A stretch of DNA of 64,000 nucleotides, from NCBI GenBank assembly GCA_000827325.1, contig KN832880.1:662803-726802 (forward strand), in the 5' to 3' direction. The translations under genes and the position numbers were made by a program. The notes beneath the pieces are model-generated. The model worked only from the letters and a program-made list of their open reading frames with translations. It ran no database searches and was not told the DNA's origin. The DNA is from Oidiodendron maius Zn (Eukaryota > Ascomycota > Leotiomycetes > Myxotrichaceae). Positions 11,726 through 23,995 of the stretch are shown piece by piece (position 1 is the first letter of the stretch; each line of letters starts with the position of its first letter).

Positions 11726-13396
11726 ATGGCGACGAGAGAGCGAACCCAGTCAGTTCATAGCAGAAAACGAGGCACAGGAGAAGTCTGGGACACTGCTAAA
11801 GTGTCACCGGATATACCAAATGTAGGGTACTCATCCTCCTAGGCATTAAATCCTTAAACTCTAATATTTCTGCAAATAGGGTTCAGCCAAGAGATTGCAG
11901 ACCGCAATTGCTAAATCCAACAAACTCCCAGAAGGCCATATTCCGTCATGGATCATCGAAGCTCTTTACTCTGAATCTGTTGCTGCTAGGTTATGGTATG
12001 TTGCGACTCGTGCCATGGGAACAGTATGCCCTAGAAACCCTTCCAGATGAGTCGCAAACTAATGGAATTTGAGGCCTCACCTCCACTTTTATTTCCCGAG
12101 TACACTGGAGAAGATCGTAGCACCTATATTTATCGCGATCATGACTTCTGGACATCCGGTTTCTTCCCCGGGTCATTGTATGTCCTCTTCGAACGTCAAG
12201 TCCGATATCCACGTTTCTCAGCCTTAAATGGTAATGAGCCTTCTATAACATTCAACCCCACTCCTCACGAAATCCAATTACGACACGTCTGCCAATGGTG
12301 GACCGAAAATCTCCACTCGAATGCTTGGAAAACAGATACTCATGATCTCGGATTCATGGTGGGGCCATGGGCAATGCGAGCCTGGGCGATTGATCGTGAT
12401 GCGAAAGCATATAATTCTCTTCTTACTGCCGCGCATTCACTGGCCAGTCGCTATGACAGTAAAGTTCGATCTCTTCGAAGCTGGGATGTCTGCGTGACAA
12501 AGAGGTACCAGTTCACAGACCCGTCCAAAGACTTCCTTGTGATAATTGATAATATGCTCAACCTCGATCTATTATTTTGGGCTGCTAGGGAGACCTCAAG
12601 CCGTGGGCTTTACGATATTGCAGTGGCCCATGCCCGGACAACACAAAGACACCACATTCGTAATGATAAGACCACATTCCATGTTGTGAATTTTGATGCC
12701 AAGACGGGTTTACCAAAAGCGAAGTTTACAAACCAAGGGTACAGTGACGAGAGCTGCTGGTCAAGGGGCCAAGCATGGGGGATCCTGGGGTTTGTCCAGA
12801 CATTCAACTGGACTGGTGAAAAGGAGTTTCTAGATACGGCACGCTCTTTGGCGGACTATTTCATTACCAAATTGCCTGACGACGGAGTACCATATTGGGA
12901 TTTTGCGGCCCCTATCACCGACAGCTCTCCGCGCGATACTTCAGCGGCTATGATTGCGACGTGTGGCATGCTTCTCATATACAAAGCGCTGAAAGACGCA
13001 AAGGATGAACAGTCCGGGAAATACCTGAATGGAGCGTTGAAAATACTCGCTGGCACATTGGCCAAATTCCTCAATCCACCAACTCTAAAATTCGAAGTTG
13101 TGAAGCCATCGAAAGAATCTTTGCAGTCTGTATACGCTGATGGGGGGACAGTCCAGAGTGCCAGCGACAAACAGCAGCCAGGTCTTGTTGTTGTCGAAGA
13201 TCTACACCTCAAGACGTGTGGCCAGAAATCGGCGGACACCATTCTTGACGGGGCCACAATTAACAACTACGAGTATGCCCCAAGACGATGGGCAAATCAC
13301 GGCCTAGTATATGCTGATTATTTCTTCCTTGTGGTCGGAAATCTACTACTCGAAATGGGACTCGTTGGCGGAGCTGTGGGGGCATTAAATTTCTAG
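11726..13396 (+). CDS. GH88 unsaturated glucuronyl hydrolase-like protein
   Basis: The core is one open frame from 12047 to 13396 (449 residues) and is clearly GH88: YRDHDFWTSGFFPG carries the first catalytic Asp, MLNLDLLFWAA the second, and the late signature DESCWSRGQAWG is present. The family removes 4,5-unsaturated uronic acids from the ends of lyase products. An N-terminal helix typical of the family (EALYSESVAARLWYVATRA) lies just upstream at about 11945-12015, in another frame. Likely exons are 11726-11821 and 11880-12023, then the core. The joint is odd: between them lies a stretch with perfect splice ends but only 23 nt long, too short for normal splicing. Either the gene starts at 12047, or it carries a small lesion here. 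No signal peptide is seen, so it is probably cytosolic. Confidence 0.82.
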
Positions 13397-13667
13397 CAGC
13401 ATGTTAAAGAAGCGCCATCTAGAAATGATTATCGTAGAGCGGCAGTAGAGGGTATTTGCTTCCAGTTGCATACAATAGAATCAAAGATTCGCGCCTTGTT
13501 TACTCCATCGCGGGCTGACTATCCACTTCACTAGGTAAATACAAGTAATTGGTTAAATTTCCCTTGAGAGTAGGGCATCATGCTCATAATTGAAATACAA
13601 TCCTATCAAAAACAAAATCATTACCGTCTATGTAATGACAATAACTAGATTTTAGATACTCGGTAGA

Positions 13668-16179
13668 TCATGACATTTGATCGACTACGGCTTTCCCATA
13701 CCGGCTAATCCTTTGACTGGGGCCGAATGGCAGATCCAAAAATCCGCTAGACCCATCAAACCACTGATCTACGGCCATAGAATTAACCATACCATCTGGC
13801 ATTTGTGGCATGTGGTTGGGTTTCGACGTAGTCATGGCCGCAGACTGATGGTGATAAGACGTCGGGGAGAGCATCTCACCCGAGGGGTTATCTCCAACTG
13901 CAGATACTCGCTCTGCCAGTACGTCGCCATCTAGTGAGCCATTAGGCAATGCGATAGAAGGATCTGGTGTGGGAAATGGTGCTATGGAGGTTTGGGACTG
14001 ATAAATTTGCTGCTGATAGGCTGGTTGCTGAAAGGATAGTGGAAGAGGAGGAAAGGCAAGACTGGGTGGGTTGATGTAGTCATTTTGTAGCTGATTGCCG
14101 AATGGGCTATCCCCCATTCCTGGACTGGAATTCAAGTCTTCGGAGGCCTGCCGTGGTGCCTGGCACGAATCATCAGTTGACTCCGAATATGCAGTCTGTC
14201 GAATGTCCAAACTTGTCCGTGGTAGAGCTGGCGACGACTTGTCTCGTGCTCGGATGAGTCGTTTGGCGAAGACCGATGCTAAGTTCTCGTGGCAATCTTT
14301 CTGTGGACCTTCCCAGCGCCTGGCTATTTCTAGTAGACTCGCAATGAGTGTCTCCAGCTCAAGGGGGAGGGGAGATTTATTGTAGGCCGAATGTGTGAGA
14401 AGCATCCGTCCGGCGACGAAGAGACAGAAGGAGAACTGAGGGCTAGCCAGCATTACTGAGCATCGCAAGAATTGATGACCGATGGTCGATATTTCGGATG
14501 CCGCTTCAATGCATGTCTCTGCAGAGGACGCGGAAGGAAGCCGAACAGGGCAGGCTCTCCAGTGGGGCGGGGGATAGGCAATTCCTTGGTGAAGAAGGAT
14601 AACGGAGGTATTATGAGTGATATGAGCGAGGGTGAGGTTTGGATCCATGACGCCGTCATCATTGAGAACTGAAGCCTCCCGCCATTTTGCAGGCAAAAAC
14701 AATTTCCACCTGGGCATTCTCATTAGCTAATCGGGCAGGAAGTTTCTTCTACAACTTACTGTACGAGCCGTAGATCAAGCTTCTTGAACTTTATTAGCCA
14801 CCTCTGAACCTGCTGAGAATTGCTCACATCCACCGCATGCTGCAGGAAGAACTGAGTGACAAGAGACAGTGATTCAACTGCCTCGATGCAGTGTGCCAAA
14901 CCGCCAATCGAGTCGTGTTGCGCATCCAACACAGCTTGGTTCCCAGCAGTCCCGGCAGCCTCGTAAGACTCGGATCTCTTGTCTGAGATTCCAAAATGCG
15001 GAGCCTGCACTTCAGTCTCTTTCTCCCATAATGCGCCTTCGCAAGGGAGCCGGCGTCTCACATCAGCACCGGTCAGGCTCAAATTCCAACCAGTAGACAC
15101 GCTACAAAATCGATCCATCAGAAAGACCGCCCAAAAGACGCGCCTCCGTTCTTCCGCCTCCGACCAGCACTTAGAAGGTGACAGAAACACCATCCTTTGG
15201 AGAAGGTTCTCCCCGGCGGTATTTCGCTGGCTAATGTCTTCTTCTTCGATACTGAGTTGGAGTTGCTCGACTGTGCGTGTCATACTCCCGACGATAGACC
15301 ATGATGATGGACCACGGCCGCTGCCAATCTGATCGCGTCAGTAAGCGAATAGAGTTCGGAAACAACACGATATACCGTATCAAAGGCAATTATGACTAGA
15401 GCCTGCAGATTTTCCACTGAAAAAGACTCCATACTGGACAATATCACTCGTTGTCGATTGGTCTTAGCAATGTGCGCCTTCGTCTCTTCGTCGCCAAGAC
15501 ATGGATGATTCGAAAAGCGGACACAAACCGCCACAATGGCATCAAGGATCTGGCTTGCTTTCTCTCGTCCCTTGGGGTGCCGGATTTGCTCTCGAAATCG
15601 TCTGACATGCAAGACAGGAATCCAGTGATGCACGTTCGCGAAATAGAACTCCACCAGCTCGTCCACAGCCTCGTCGGATGGTATCCTGACGGCTGTCGCA
15701 TCATATGAAGATTCTAATCTCTGTCTTTTAGCAGGCGGTGCTTCATCGGGGGCGGCGCTCGAGTCAAGTTGCGATGGTGATCCGTGATTGACAGCAAGGT
15801 CGATGAGAGAGTCTTTCAGCTGAGTGGACTGACGCTGGATGTCCTGGGAAGTCGAGCCATTCTTAAGAGATAACACATGCAGATTCGTATTGGGGTGCAT
15901 ACTCGGCCAGACTTGTTGCCACAGGATGCCCTGACCGAGAAACATGTTCTCCAAAGTCTCAACCCTTCTTTGCAACTGCTCGACGGCCCCAGTACGGAGC
16001 CCGGGTTTGGAGCGCCGCTCATCGTAGACGCAATCAACGCTGAACCGAACACACTGAGAGCAGGGCTGCTCGCGACTACATTTGGCCTTCTTCCTGCGAC
16101 AAGACTGGCAGGCCGGGACGTCGTCTTCCGGATTCGACGTCTCCTGTTGCGCGGTGCAATTCGCCTTTGATGGGGCCAT
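13668..16179 (-). CDS. Zn2Cys6 transcription factor with fungal-specific domain
   Basis: Three exons on the minus strand (16179-15376, 15328-14760, 14709-13668), 804 residues. Residues 24-50 form the Zn2Cys6 binuclear cluster with six Cys (CQSCRRKKAKC, then CSQC and a final Cys), followed by a linker and a short coiled coil (VEQLQRRVETLENMF). The middle-homology fungal_trans domain follows (VDELVEFYFANVHHWIPVLH; ERRRVFWAVFLMDRFCS). The C-terminus is rich in Gln, Pro and Ser, as in activation regions. It acts in the nucleus as a DNA-binding regulator. It lies tail-to-tail with GH88, 271 bp apart, within a run of carbohydrate-active genes, so it is a candidate local regulator; the sequence does not prove that. 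An in-frame ATG 24 nt upstream (16203) is possible but less likely. Confidence 0.9.
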
Positions 16180-17524
16180 CTTCCATTGCCAGACAGATCG
16201 CAAAGTGCTGTAGAGTAGTATGTTTGCAGCACTTAAGAAAATCGATGTCGATAACGCAATCGATTACTGGTAAAATTTCCCCACACCAGAGCATGTGGGA
16301 GCAGCTTTGGGAACGCGGGGAAGCTTGGCTTTGTTGCAGTAAATCTCGTCAACCTTAGCGTCAAGTGATCCCCTTCAAGTAGCCTTCGAAGGGGCTGATT
16401 GGATAGCCAGAGACTGGCGGGGTAGAAATTGTAGCTGGTCGGCTTCTTCAGTGCAATTGTCTAAATTAGGGTATGTTCAATGTAGTAAGGCCAGTGTCGA
16501 ACAGGAGGAGCGCAAAAGGTTTCGTCGTCACGAGGCGGCTGAACCGGAAGCTAGGAGGAATTGTCGGAGATGGCTCCGGCTGATCGAGAATGGGGTTGCT
16601 GATTCTTACTCAAACCACCGAGAACTCCTTCTTCTCGATGCCAAAATCATAGCCGTGGTCTTCTTAGGCAAGGGAAAGAAATCAGCTGTCTTTTTACTGA
16701 ATCTTTGAAACTATCTTACATTGAATGTGTTTTTCTTTCCCAGAAAAACAAAAAAATTGGCCGAGCCGAGGCCGTGGATTTGAACCGTGTAATATACAAC
16801 CCACTAAATGCTTATGGGCGACCCACAGCCTTCAGGGATGATTCGGAGATCTCCATCGCCACATGGCCCAAGTGAAATGTATGATACACGCGGTCCAATC
16901 GCGTTGGTCTGTTGGCTTTCCCCATATATTCGGTACCTGCATTTGTTTTGGCTGCGCTGCTGACCCATCTACCGTATTCCACATCCTCTTTGGACAGCTC
17001 ATAGATCAAGTCACACAAGAGTTCGGGAGAAGTGATAGGGCCTTTACGTGTGGCATATTAGCCATTTCTTGATATTCTCAGGCAAATATTTAATACAGTA
17101 GCGACGCTAGAGCTGACAAGTATGCGACGAACACAATGCCTTCAAAATACCGGGGAGGATGCGGAGATGAATTAAGGACCTGAGCTCGTTTTAGGCTGGA
17201 AACGCGGGGTGACGCTCGGTGGCTCATAGTAAATGACAAGATCTGACGTTGTAGTCCGCCACTTCATCCGAACGCTGCAGCAAAGATCGCTGCTTCAATT
17301 GCTGCTGAGAGGTGGAGGTCGGAAAATCGAGTCCTTATAACTCAATTGAATGTAACTTTTTATTTCTGGCCATATGTACGTCATATAGCCAGGCGTCTTA
17401 GAAGTCAGGAAATATACCGATACCATTAGTGACAAGAACCTGCAATACCTATAGATATGATGGTTGTATAGCTAATTTTTTCCCTCATATCGCAGGAGCT
17501 AATTCCTCAAGCAGTTTTTACTCA
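16180..17524. other. Intergenic, promoter of the regulator gene
   Basis: No supported gene. A small motif at 16776-16786 matches, on the minus strand, the tRNA B box, with a T-rich run just beyond it, but no tRNA cloverleaf folds around it. The rest shows no structure I can name. Confidence 0.45.
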
Positions 17525-19012
17525 TACCCGGTATAATTGCACTTCTGGATGCGGCTGTCCAAGCAACGGGAGGACTGAACGGCCTTCCAACACTCAACGG
17601 GCCCATTTACCCTTCAAATAATGTTGAATTTGCAAAGAAAAAGATTGGAGACTTCATCCACCCGGACTATGGCATACGCATGATGATCTCGAGCGAATTA
17701 GAAATGGTATCCTGCAGAAGCAACAGCCATGGTATAAAGTTTGGCAAAATTTCAGCTTAGATCCTTTCTCGCAGTCAGACGTAAGTCTCACTACGCTCCA
17801 TGCCGCAGCTACTCCCGAATGATAATTGACAAATCCCGTCCACAAAGTATGGCATGCAGGACCTCGTGCAGTCCTCTCAAGAGGGGCCATAAGCAACTAC
17901 TCGAGTTTTACCAGCGATACTCGAGCCGCATATCAGAATGCATTGATGTGGTATATCACCAAAGATGAGGCAACTGGAACAGGTCGACTACCATTCTCGA
18001 TGCTTGGGGGACGACTTTGACTGACATTGTGGGCACGGATACATCACTTCTTATCAGGCTGGAGGGCACGATGTTTGCCAATGCTGCTGAGATCATGAGA
18101 TGGGAAGGTAACTGGACAGAGGCCGAGGCCGAGTAAGTCTTCCATATTCTTCAGCGTCACGTCATATGCGCAGCACTCTTGCTAATTTATTCCAATCTGT
18201 AGATGGTATGGAGGTAGCGGCTTCTCAAATCAACTGTACTGGCTCTTCGCCCGTCAATTCATAATCATTGGCCAAGCAAATTATGGCATGGTATCTATTA
18301 AAGCCCTCCTTGATTTTGCGGCCTATCTCGATGATGTCACTATGTACAATTACGCGCTCAATGCCTTTCAGAAGGATATCTGCGCGGGATATTTAGTAAC
18401 TACGATATTGCGACAGACCAGTCCTCGGAAATAGGCCGTGGTCAGGGCCATGCGGTAACTGGGCTTGGTTAGGCAGCGGAAGCTGTTCGTACAGTTCAGT
18501 CACAGGGGGGTGACCTCTACAGCATAGGAAATAACCTTTTGTTCCTGGCGTCCAAGTACGCCGCTAAGTATACTCTTAATTACACAGTGCCATTCGACAG
18601 AAAATTCTACAGGTGTGAGGCGGTATTAATCAATGGGCCGTGGTCAGAACCCTCACCGATCAATCGTGTGGTAGGAATACAGCGTGGCGGCGGACAGAGC
18701 CCAATGGATTGGGATTTAAGCGTTTTTGCGCCTATATTGTCCCACTTCTAGTATCATTTCTAATCATGTTCTTAGATTCTCTACTACCAATACGCGGTAA
18801 GACGTGGTCTTGCCGCTCCTTGGACGACAAAAAGCCAAAATGGCCTTTGACGCGGCTGGGGGTAAACAGCATAGTATGTCTCAATTCTCCAAACATCACC
18901 CAAACATATGCTATCTCGATACCTTCACAAGCATGTTGACTAATAATGTATGATAATAGCTCTTAATTCTGATCTCCAAGCTGGGGGGATTTGATCTGGT
19001 CCTACCCGGGGA
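17525..19012 (+). pseudogene. Alginate-lyase-like polysaccharide lyase, dead copy
   Basis: Fragments in changing frames line up in order with the intact minus-strand paralogue at 37991-39298: GLWHTHDDLERIRNG (about 17665), LEGTMFANAAEIMRWEG (about 18060), WYGGSGFSNQLYWLF (18203), EIGRGQGHAVTGLG (18430), YSIGNNLLFLASKYAAKY (18515), EAVLINGPWSEPSPINR (18620) and the terminal WGDLIWSYPG (about 18985). The fold is the alginate lyase/chondroitin AC lyase superfamily (PF05426-like). At least three frame changes are visible: one base appears lost in the Pro codon before GLWHTH, one shift lies before the WGTTLTDIVG segment near 17970 and one near 18390. A TAG interrupts the frame near 18468. Two spliceosomal introns (17780-17847 and 18133-18202) still have good ends, so the death looks fairly recent. 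Confidence 0.75.
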
Positions 19013-22000
19013 AGGGGAGTTTCCTGAATAACAACGACCGTACTATCTGGGGTGGTGGGGAGATTGGGCCTCAAGGCGTTGGCAATCTGAACATTGATTA
19101 GATTGATAACCGAGAGACACAATGACGTACATAGTAGCGGTATTAAGATACACATTCATCAAGGTGATTAGAATCAGTCGGGCTGTTTCATCATGCGTGC
19201 ACTAGTTTATACGTTGTACTGGACGGGGTAGAAAGGCGAATAAACTTGGAGATACAGTCTATGGCTCCGACAACGGGGCCTCTCACAATAGAGCCACTAG
19301 AGAGCTTCTCTGCCGTCGAAGTCTAGAATGTCGTTTAATATTTCCTTCCTTAGAAATGATCATAGCCAATAATACCCAATGAGGTAAAGAAAAACCACTC
19401 ACCTGCTTTCGGCTAGTCCGGTTTCGGAGTCATATAATCGGCTGACATCGAGCTAATTCATGCTCAGCTTCTGAAATTATTCTGAGGAAGTTATTCTGTG
19501 GAAATTACTGTCGTATTCTTGGGAAATTAATTGTCGGCTCGCTTATACCGGCCGGCGAATGTCCCTAGGAATTATTTGAGGGCGCGGCACGAATTGGCGG
19601 CCGCACGGATTCAGATCTTCACCTCGTTGCAGAAAAAGGACACTGAGCCGTATCTGAGAATGCAGCTCTGGTTGCTCAGCTGTCGACTTACGTAAATTTG
19701 TAACTATGAGTTGTATACTCGGCGTCAAATATGGGAAGGAAACAAGTTGATCCCTCACGATTCCGAATGTCCTTTATGTCTGGCTGACGAAACGGACTGA
19801 AATGTCAGCAGACTGTGTTACAATGTTGACAACAACTAGAAACGTGTTTACCATGTATATCTGACGGGGTAGGCAGCTCCGCGACGCACTCCCCCCAATA
19901 TGCACGGGCCTGATAGACTTCAGGTTCATTCATACCGTGCCCTGATGCTGGGGACCGTAGTGCGTCTCAAGTGTTCAAGACCCTGTAAAATAATCGTGGC
20001 ACTTTGAAACGAGCACGGCTGTAGCTTTTGCTTCCGCCGAGAGCTATACGTTAATCAGACCACAGAAGGCTAACAAAGGGGCAATCGTGCACCCCTTAAG
20101 CTCGTGATTCGACGAGAGCCCATGCCGCACCGGGATATCACTGTAGGCCTAAAATTAAAGGAAGGAGTGCATCCCGAGCTGTGAGCACACTAGCATTTCC
20201 CCCCGACAGAGCGCACTCCCGAACCAAGGAGTTCGCATAACGGCTTTGCTGCTCGTGCCTTGCGTTACTATGTCACTATGGAAATGACCTCTATCCTTGA
20301 ACAGTTATCCCCTCGACCGGCAGCCACTGCCCACCCTAGTAAGGAGATTTGCTCCAGTAATAATCCTTAGATTACTCTTTACCTAACTCCGTAACTGCTG
20401 AACCGGAATAGCTATTCATAACTTAGTGCGTTTTCTTTAGGACCCAATTAGAGCAGCTGAACTCACTAGCTTAGGCAGTGGCTGCCAGTCAAGGGGATAC
20501 TCGCGTATATGCATAGCCACCAGCTCATTCAAGGACTGTCCATGTAGATAGTAAGCAAGAACCAGAACCGCATGCTGAAGATCGCAAGTGAGCATGAGCT
20601 CGCCGCTGTGCTATTTCTCGTCACCAGTGGGTACCTCTCATATCGTGGAAGGAAGTTTGTACCAATGCCAAGGAGAAACGCTCATTCAATAAGATGAGAC
20701 CCATGGTTCGGGCTACCGGCCCGGAGCGCTTCGGGACAACTTACTATATAAGAGTACACTTCCACCCTGCCTCAACATACGCACGCGCACTTTGTACCAT
20801 ATATGGCCTCATAATCGAGTACGAGGAAAGTTATTGAACATGACGGTGTTTCCCGCCACACGATTATCGGAAGCCTCGGAAACACGGAGATGAACCAGAT
20901 ACCTCAACGACCTCCCTTCTCAGGAGGCCGCTTGGTCCTCACAGTTCTTCACTAACTAGCAGCTATTTAGATGGAATAGTTAGTTGTCGCCAATGACTGT
21001 GGACCGATCGGCCTTCAGTACGATGTTCCCTGCTGCCGTATGTCTCACCGGCAAAGTGATAGCTGACAGTTTGAGATTATGGTAAGGTCTTTGTCTCCAC
21101 CTTCTTCTTTAAGGATTACCGAATTTTGGCCCCATTGTAAGCTGTCAGGATGATGAAAGCTGCCTAAATCCATTACTCCTTTCGTGGATATTGCAAGGTT
21201 ACGAGTTATCTATATAACTGTGGCAGGATGGCCTGCGATGGTTGGAACGCAATTATTCGGTGGTCATACAAATAGGAGAAATAGCAGTCAAGGAATTGAG
21301 GTTATTGGTCAAGGAGTCAACTTAATTGCCACACATTCGAGTTGAGTAGCAAAGAGCGGCGTTGGAGACAGTCTAGTTGCTTCTCTTCCCATAGCCATGG
21401 TAAGATATTCTCCAAGTATCTAGCGGGAAACATATTGAACTGTTAACAGCCGAGAAGACCGGTAATCCAAGTTTGGATATGTGTTAGTGGAGTAAAGACA
21501 ATCAGTTTATCAACAGCTAACGTACTCAGTGTCATTGTGGTCTCCGAAGTATCTCTATAGGATTCGAATACTGTCCCGACTGCTGTCAAGCTCGCTGTCC
21601 GGATTGCTTGATGTACATTTTCACGCGTTGACCAACTTACAATTTCCTTTCTCAACATTCGACGCAGCAGATTTATCAATTTTATCAAGCATATTCAACA
21701 GTCGCTCAATATTTCTACTTTCGATAGGTCACAATTGAAACGAATACTGTTTTTGATGGACCGGGGCGTGTGGGGGTTGTCCTACGGCAACAGCAGCTCA
21801 ATTTCATTATGCTGGCATTATTTGGAGTTGGTGATCCTTCAACATAAAATTCCAGTCTGAATTTTGTCCAATACTCTTTGTCCCTATTCTATTTAATGAA
21901 CAAACTCTGCTTCATTTCTCACAGCAATCTCACCTATTTTGACTACATTTCGATGTGTTTTATCCTTTCAAAGCTACTCCTTCCGACTTCAGCGATATTT

Positions 22001-23182
22001 ATTGCCGGATGCAGTATCTAGTAAACAACTTGCATTTAGCAGACTGCTTTGTATCTATATACCCCTCATTTGCAATAACTGCTTGACTCCCCTAGTCATC
22101 TACTTTGCCTTGAGTGCTTTAGCCGTTTCTCAACCTATATTCTCTTGAGCAGAGATCAGGTTAATGCGCAGGTTGGCGTTTAAGGTAGTCTATTAGGTCA
22201 AATAGAAGAGGTTTTTGGAACTTCAAAGTCATCGGTATCTTGCAAATCCCAGGTCGTCCGCTTTCATTGGCCTTCTATGAGATCTTACACGGCATGCTAG
22301 ATGTCATACTCGAAGGACATAACTAGGCCTCGGCCTTTGTTTGTCTCCATGACAAAGTCATGAAAATATCAGTTGAGCATTTGACTAATAGACATAAGAG
22401 AAAGATAATCGAGGACAATGTGATTCTAGCTGATCTTGGCCATGTCGGCGATTATAAATTTAATTTTTTATTAGAATTGGGGGATCGGTGACAGGGAGCA
22501 CAGTCAGCGACGCCGTGTTACGCCACAACTCATCTTTGATGCTAAACGCCAACGTGGTTGGGCTATAGGACAGAAAATTCATCTTCGTTGGCATACCACA
22601 GTTTAATTATTTGATCTTTCTCACTAGAAAATGACGCATTCACCAGATCTTAGACATCAATAATACTAGAATCGTTTGAGCTCTTCTTGGCTACCAACGA
22701 TACTTAGCCTCATATAGTTAAGCTTCACTTGTTGGAAAGGGCGTGGTCGAATATTCTAACCTTGATAGATATCGTCACTAGTTCTTCTTGTTCTATTTTG
22801 AATGCCATGCCTTGTACCAGGTGACAGGCACTCGCCATATCTTTGAAATTCCTTGTGACCGCCCAATTAATTAGCATACCTGCTCACTCCCAATTCTATA
22901 GAACTGAGTATTATCATATTCAGAAGACAACCCTTCTTATACCCTGGTATTGGTGTAGACCTGTCGGTTTGATGTCGTCTAGTACGATCGGTCACGCCAC
23001 GCTAATGGTTGCAAAGGCTTTGTTATCAGGTAGTGCATCCAAGAGACTGCTAGGAAAGCCAGACTCGGTTCTTGTAGGCACAACGAAGTTTACTTACGCT
23101 AAAAGAAACATATAATACCGCTCACTTACATGTATTAAATAGACGTTCGCTTGCCATAGATGGATAAAGCTTCAAACTGTGT
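19013..23182. other. 4.2 kb gene desert
   Basis: No reading frame with a recognisable domain on either strand, despite ordinary base composition over much of it. Short frames near 21443-21738 and 22843-23115 are not convincing. A stretch around 22480-22600 reads on the plus strand as a basic peptide (GDREHSQRRRVTPQLIFDAK), which may be part of a decayed gene. I cannot assign any of it. Confidence 0.4.
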
Positions 23183-23995
23183 CTAATAAGTATCTAATTG
23201 ATGAGCGTACGGATCCCTAGGCCAGGCCCATTTCCAAGCCAGCCATTGACCACAAGTTGCAGCCTTCCCTGTGCTACTATTAACCCGAACTACTTTGACA
23301 TCTGACCTAAAGTGGATGCCTATAGCATTGACCTTGCCCTGTAAGAGTCCATACTGCGCCAGTCCAGAGATACACCGCCATACGCGCTCAAAGGACACAC
23401 TAGTCCCTTCTTGTAGTCGAATAGGGCACATAGGAAATTCGTCTACAAGTTGTAGAATCAAGGTGTTGATAAACACTGGAAAGCGCTCACTCTCGCATTG
23501 ATAGAAATGTGGGCCGAGGTTAAAGAGCCGATAGAGGAGGTCGAAGATTTCTGGGAAGAGAATTAGCAGCTCCTGGCCCTCCTGGTGCATGTGAAAGGCT
23601 CGGATTGTAATCTGCAGGCGGTGAACATATGATAGCGAGGTTGGTAATAGAACCCATGTTGGGAAAATCTGGTATACTGAAAGCATACAGTCAAGTTGAT
23701 ACAACGGCTTTTTTCGTGCATTTGTGTCTTCGCGACGAATGACTTCCCGTAGCTCGAATCTTGTCTGATGGCAGCATCCTAGCAAACCGAGACTTGGTAC
23801 TATGCCTGATAGCTTATGGAGTTCGTAGGCAACGTGGCTCGGACAGTAACGATCGCGTGAGTCGGTACTACGTTTCCCAGATTCGTCTGGCGTTGGTGGG
23901 GGCGTTCGTATACCGCCCAGAATGACATAGAGGTAGATGCGGTCACGAATTTCCCTGGAAAGTAGGAGAAATGCTGACTTGAAAGGTCCCGCCAT
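23183..23995 (-). CDS. F-box-like fungal hypothetical protein
   Basis: Single-exon minus-strand frame of 270 residues. The N-terminus (SAFLLLSREIRDRIYLYVIL) has the leucine-rich pattern of fungal F-box/2EXR-like domains, in which the line L-P-x-E-I-R-x-x-I-Y is common, followed by a Pro/Thr linker (TPPPTPDES) and a line of the type LLGCCHQTRFELREV. Such proteins are abundant and variable in Pezizomycotina genomes; some are ubiquitin-ligase adaptors, most are uncharacterised. I chose the ATG at 23995 because the domain follows it at once; an upstream in-frame ATG at 24031 would add 12 residues. The partner and target are unknown. Confidence 0.6.
   Translation of the reverse strand: MAGPFKSAFLLLSREIRDRIYLYVILGGIRTPPPTPDESGKRSTDSRDRYCPSHVAYELHKLSGIVPSLGLLGCCHQTRFELREVIRREDTNARKKPLYQLDCMLSVYQIFPTWVLLPTSLSYVHRLQITIRAFHMHQEGQELLILFPEIFDLLYRLFNLGPHFYQCESERFPVFINTLILQLVDEFPMCPIRLQEGTSVSFERVWRCISGLAQYGLLQGKVNAIGIHFRSDVKVVRVNSSTGKAATCGQWLAWKWAWPRDPYAHQLDTY

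Noticed and set aside
13677-13934. Plus-strand frame near the 3' end of the regulator
   Set aside because: Antisense to the last exon of the Zn2Cys6 gene; no protein features.
16740-16815. Possible minus-strand tRNA or tRNA-derived relic (B box GGTTCAAATCC with a T-run beyond)
   Set aside because: The T-arm stem has two mismatches, the acceptor ends do not pair and no good A box lies at the right distance.
21443-21738. Short frames on both strands (81 and 69 residues)
   Set aside because: They read moderately well but match no family I know and lack start or splice context.
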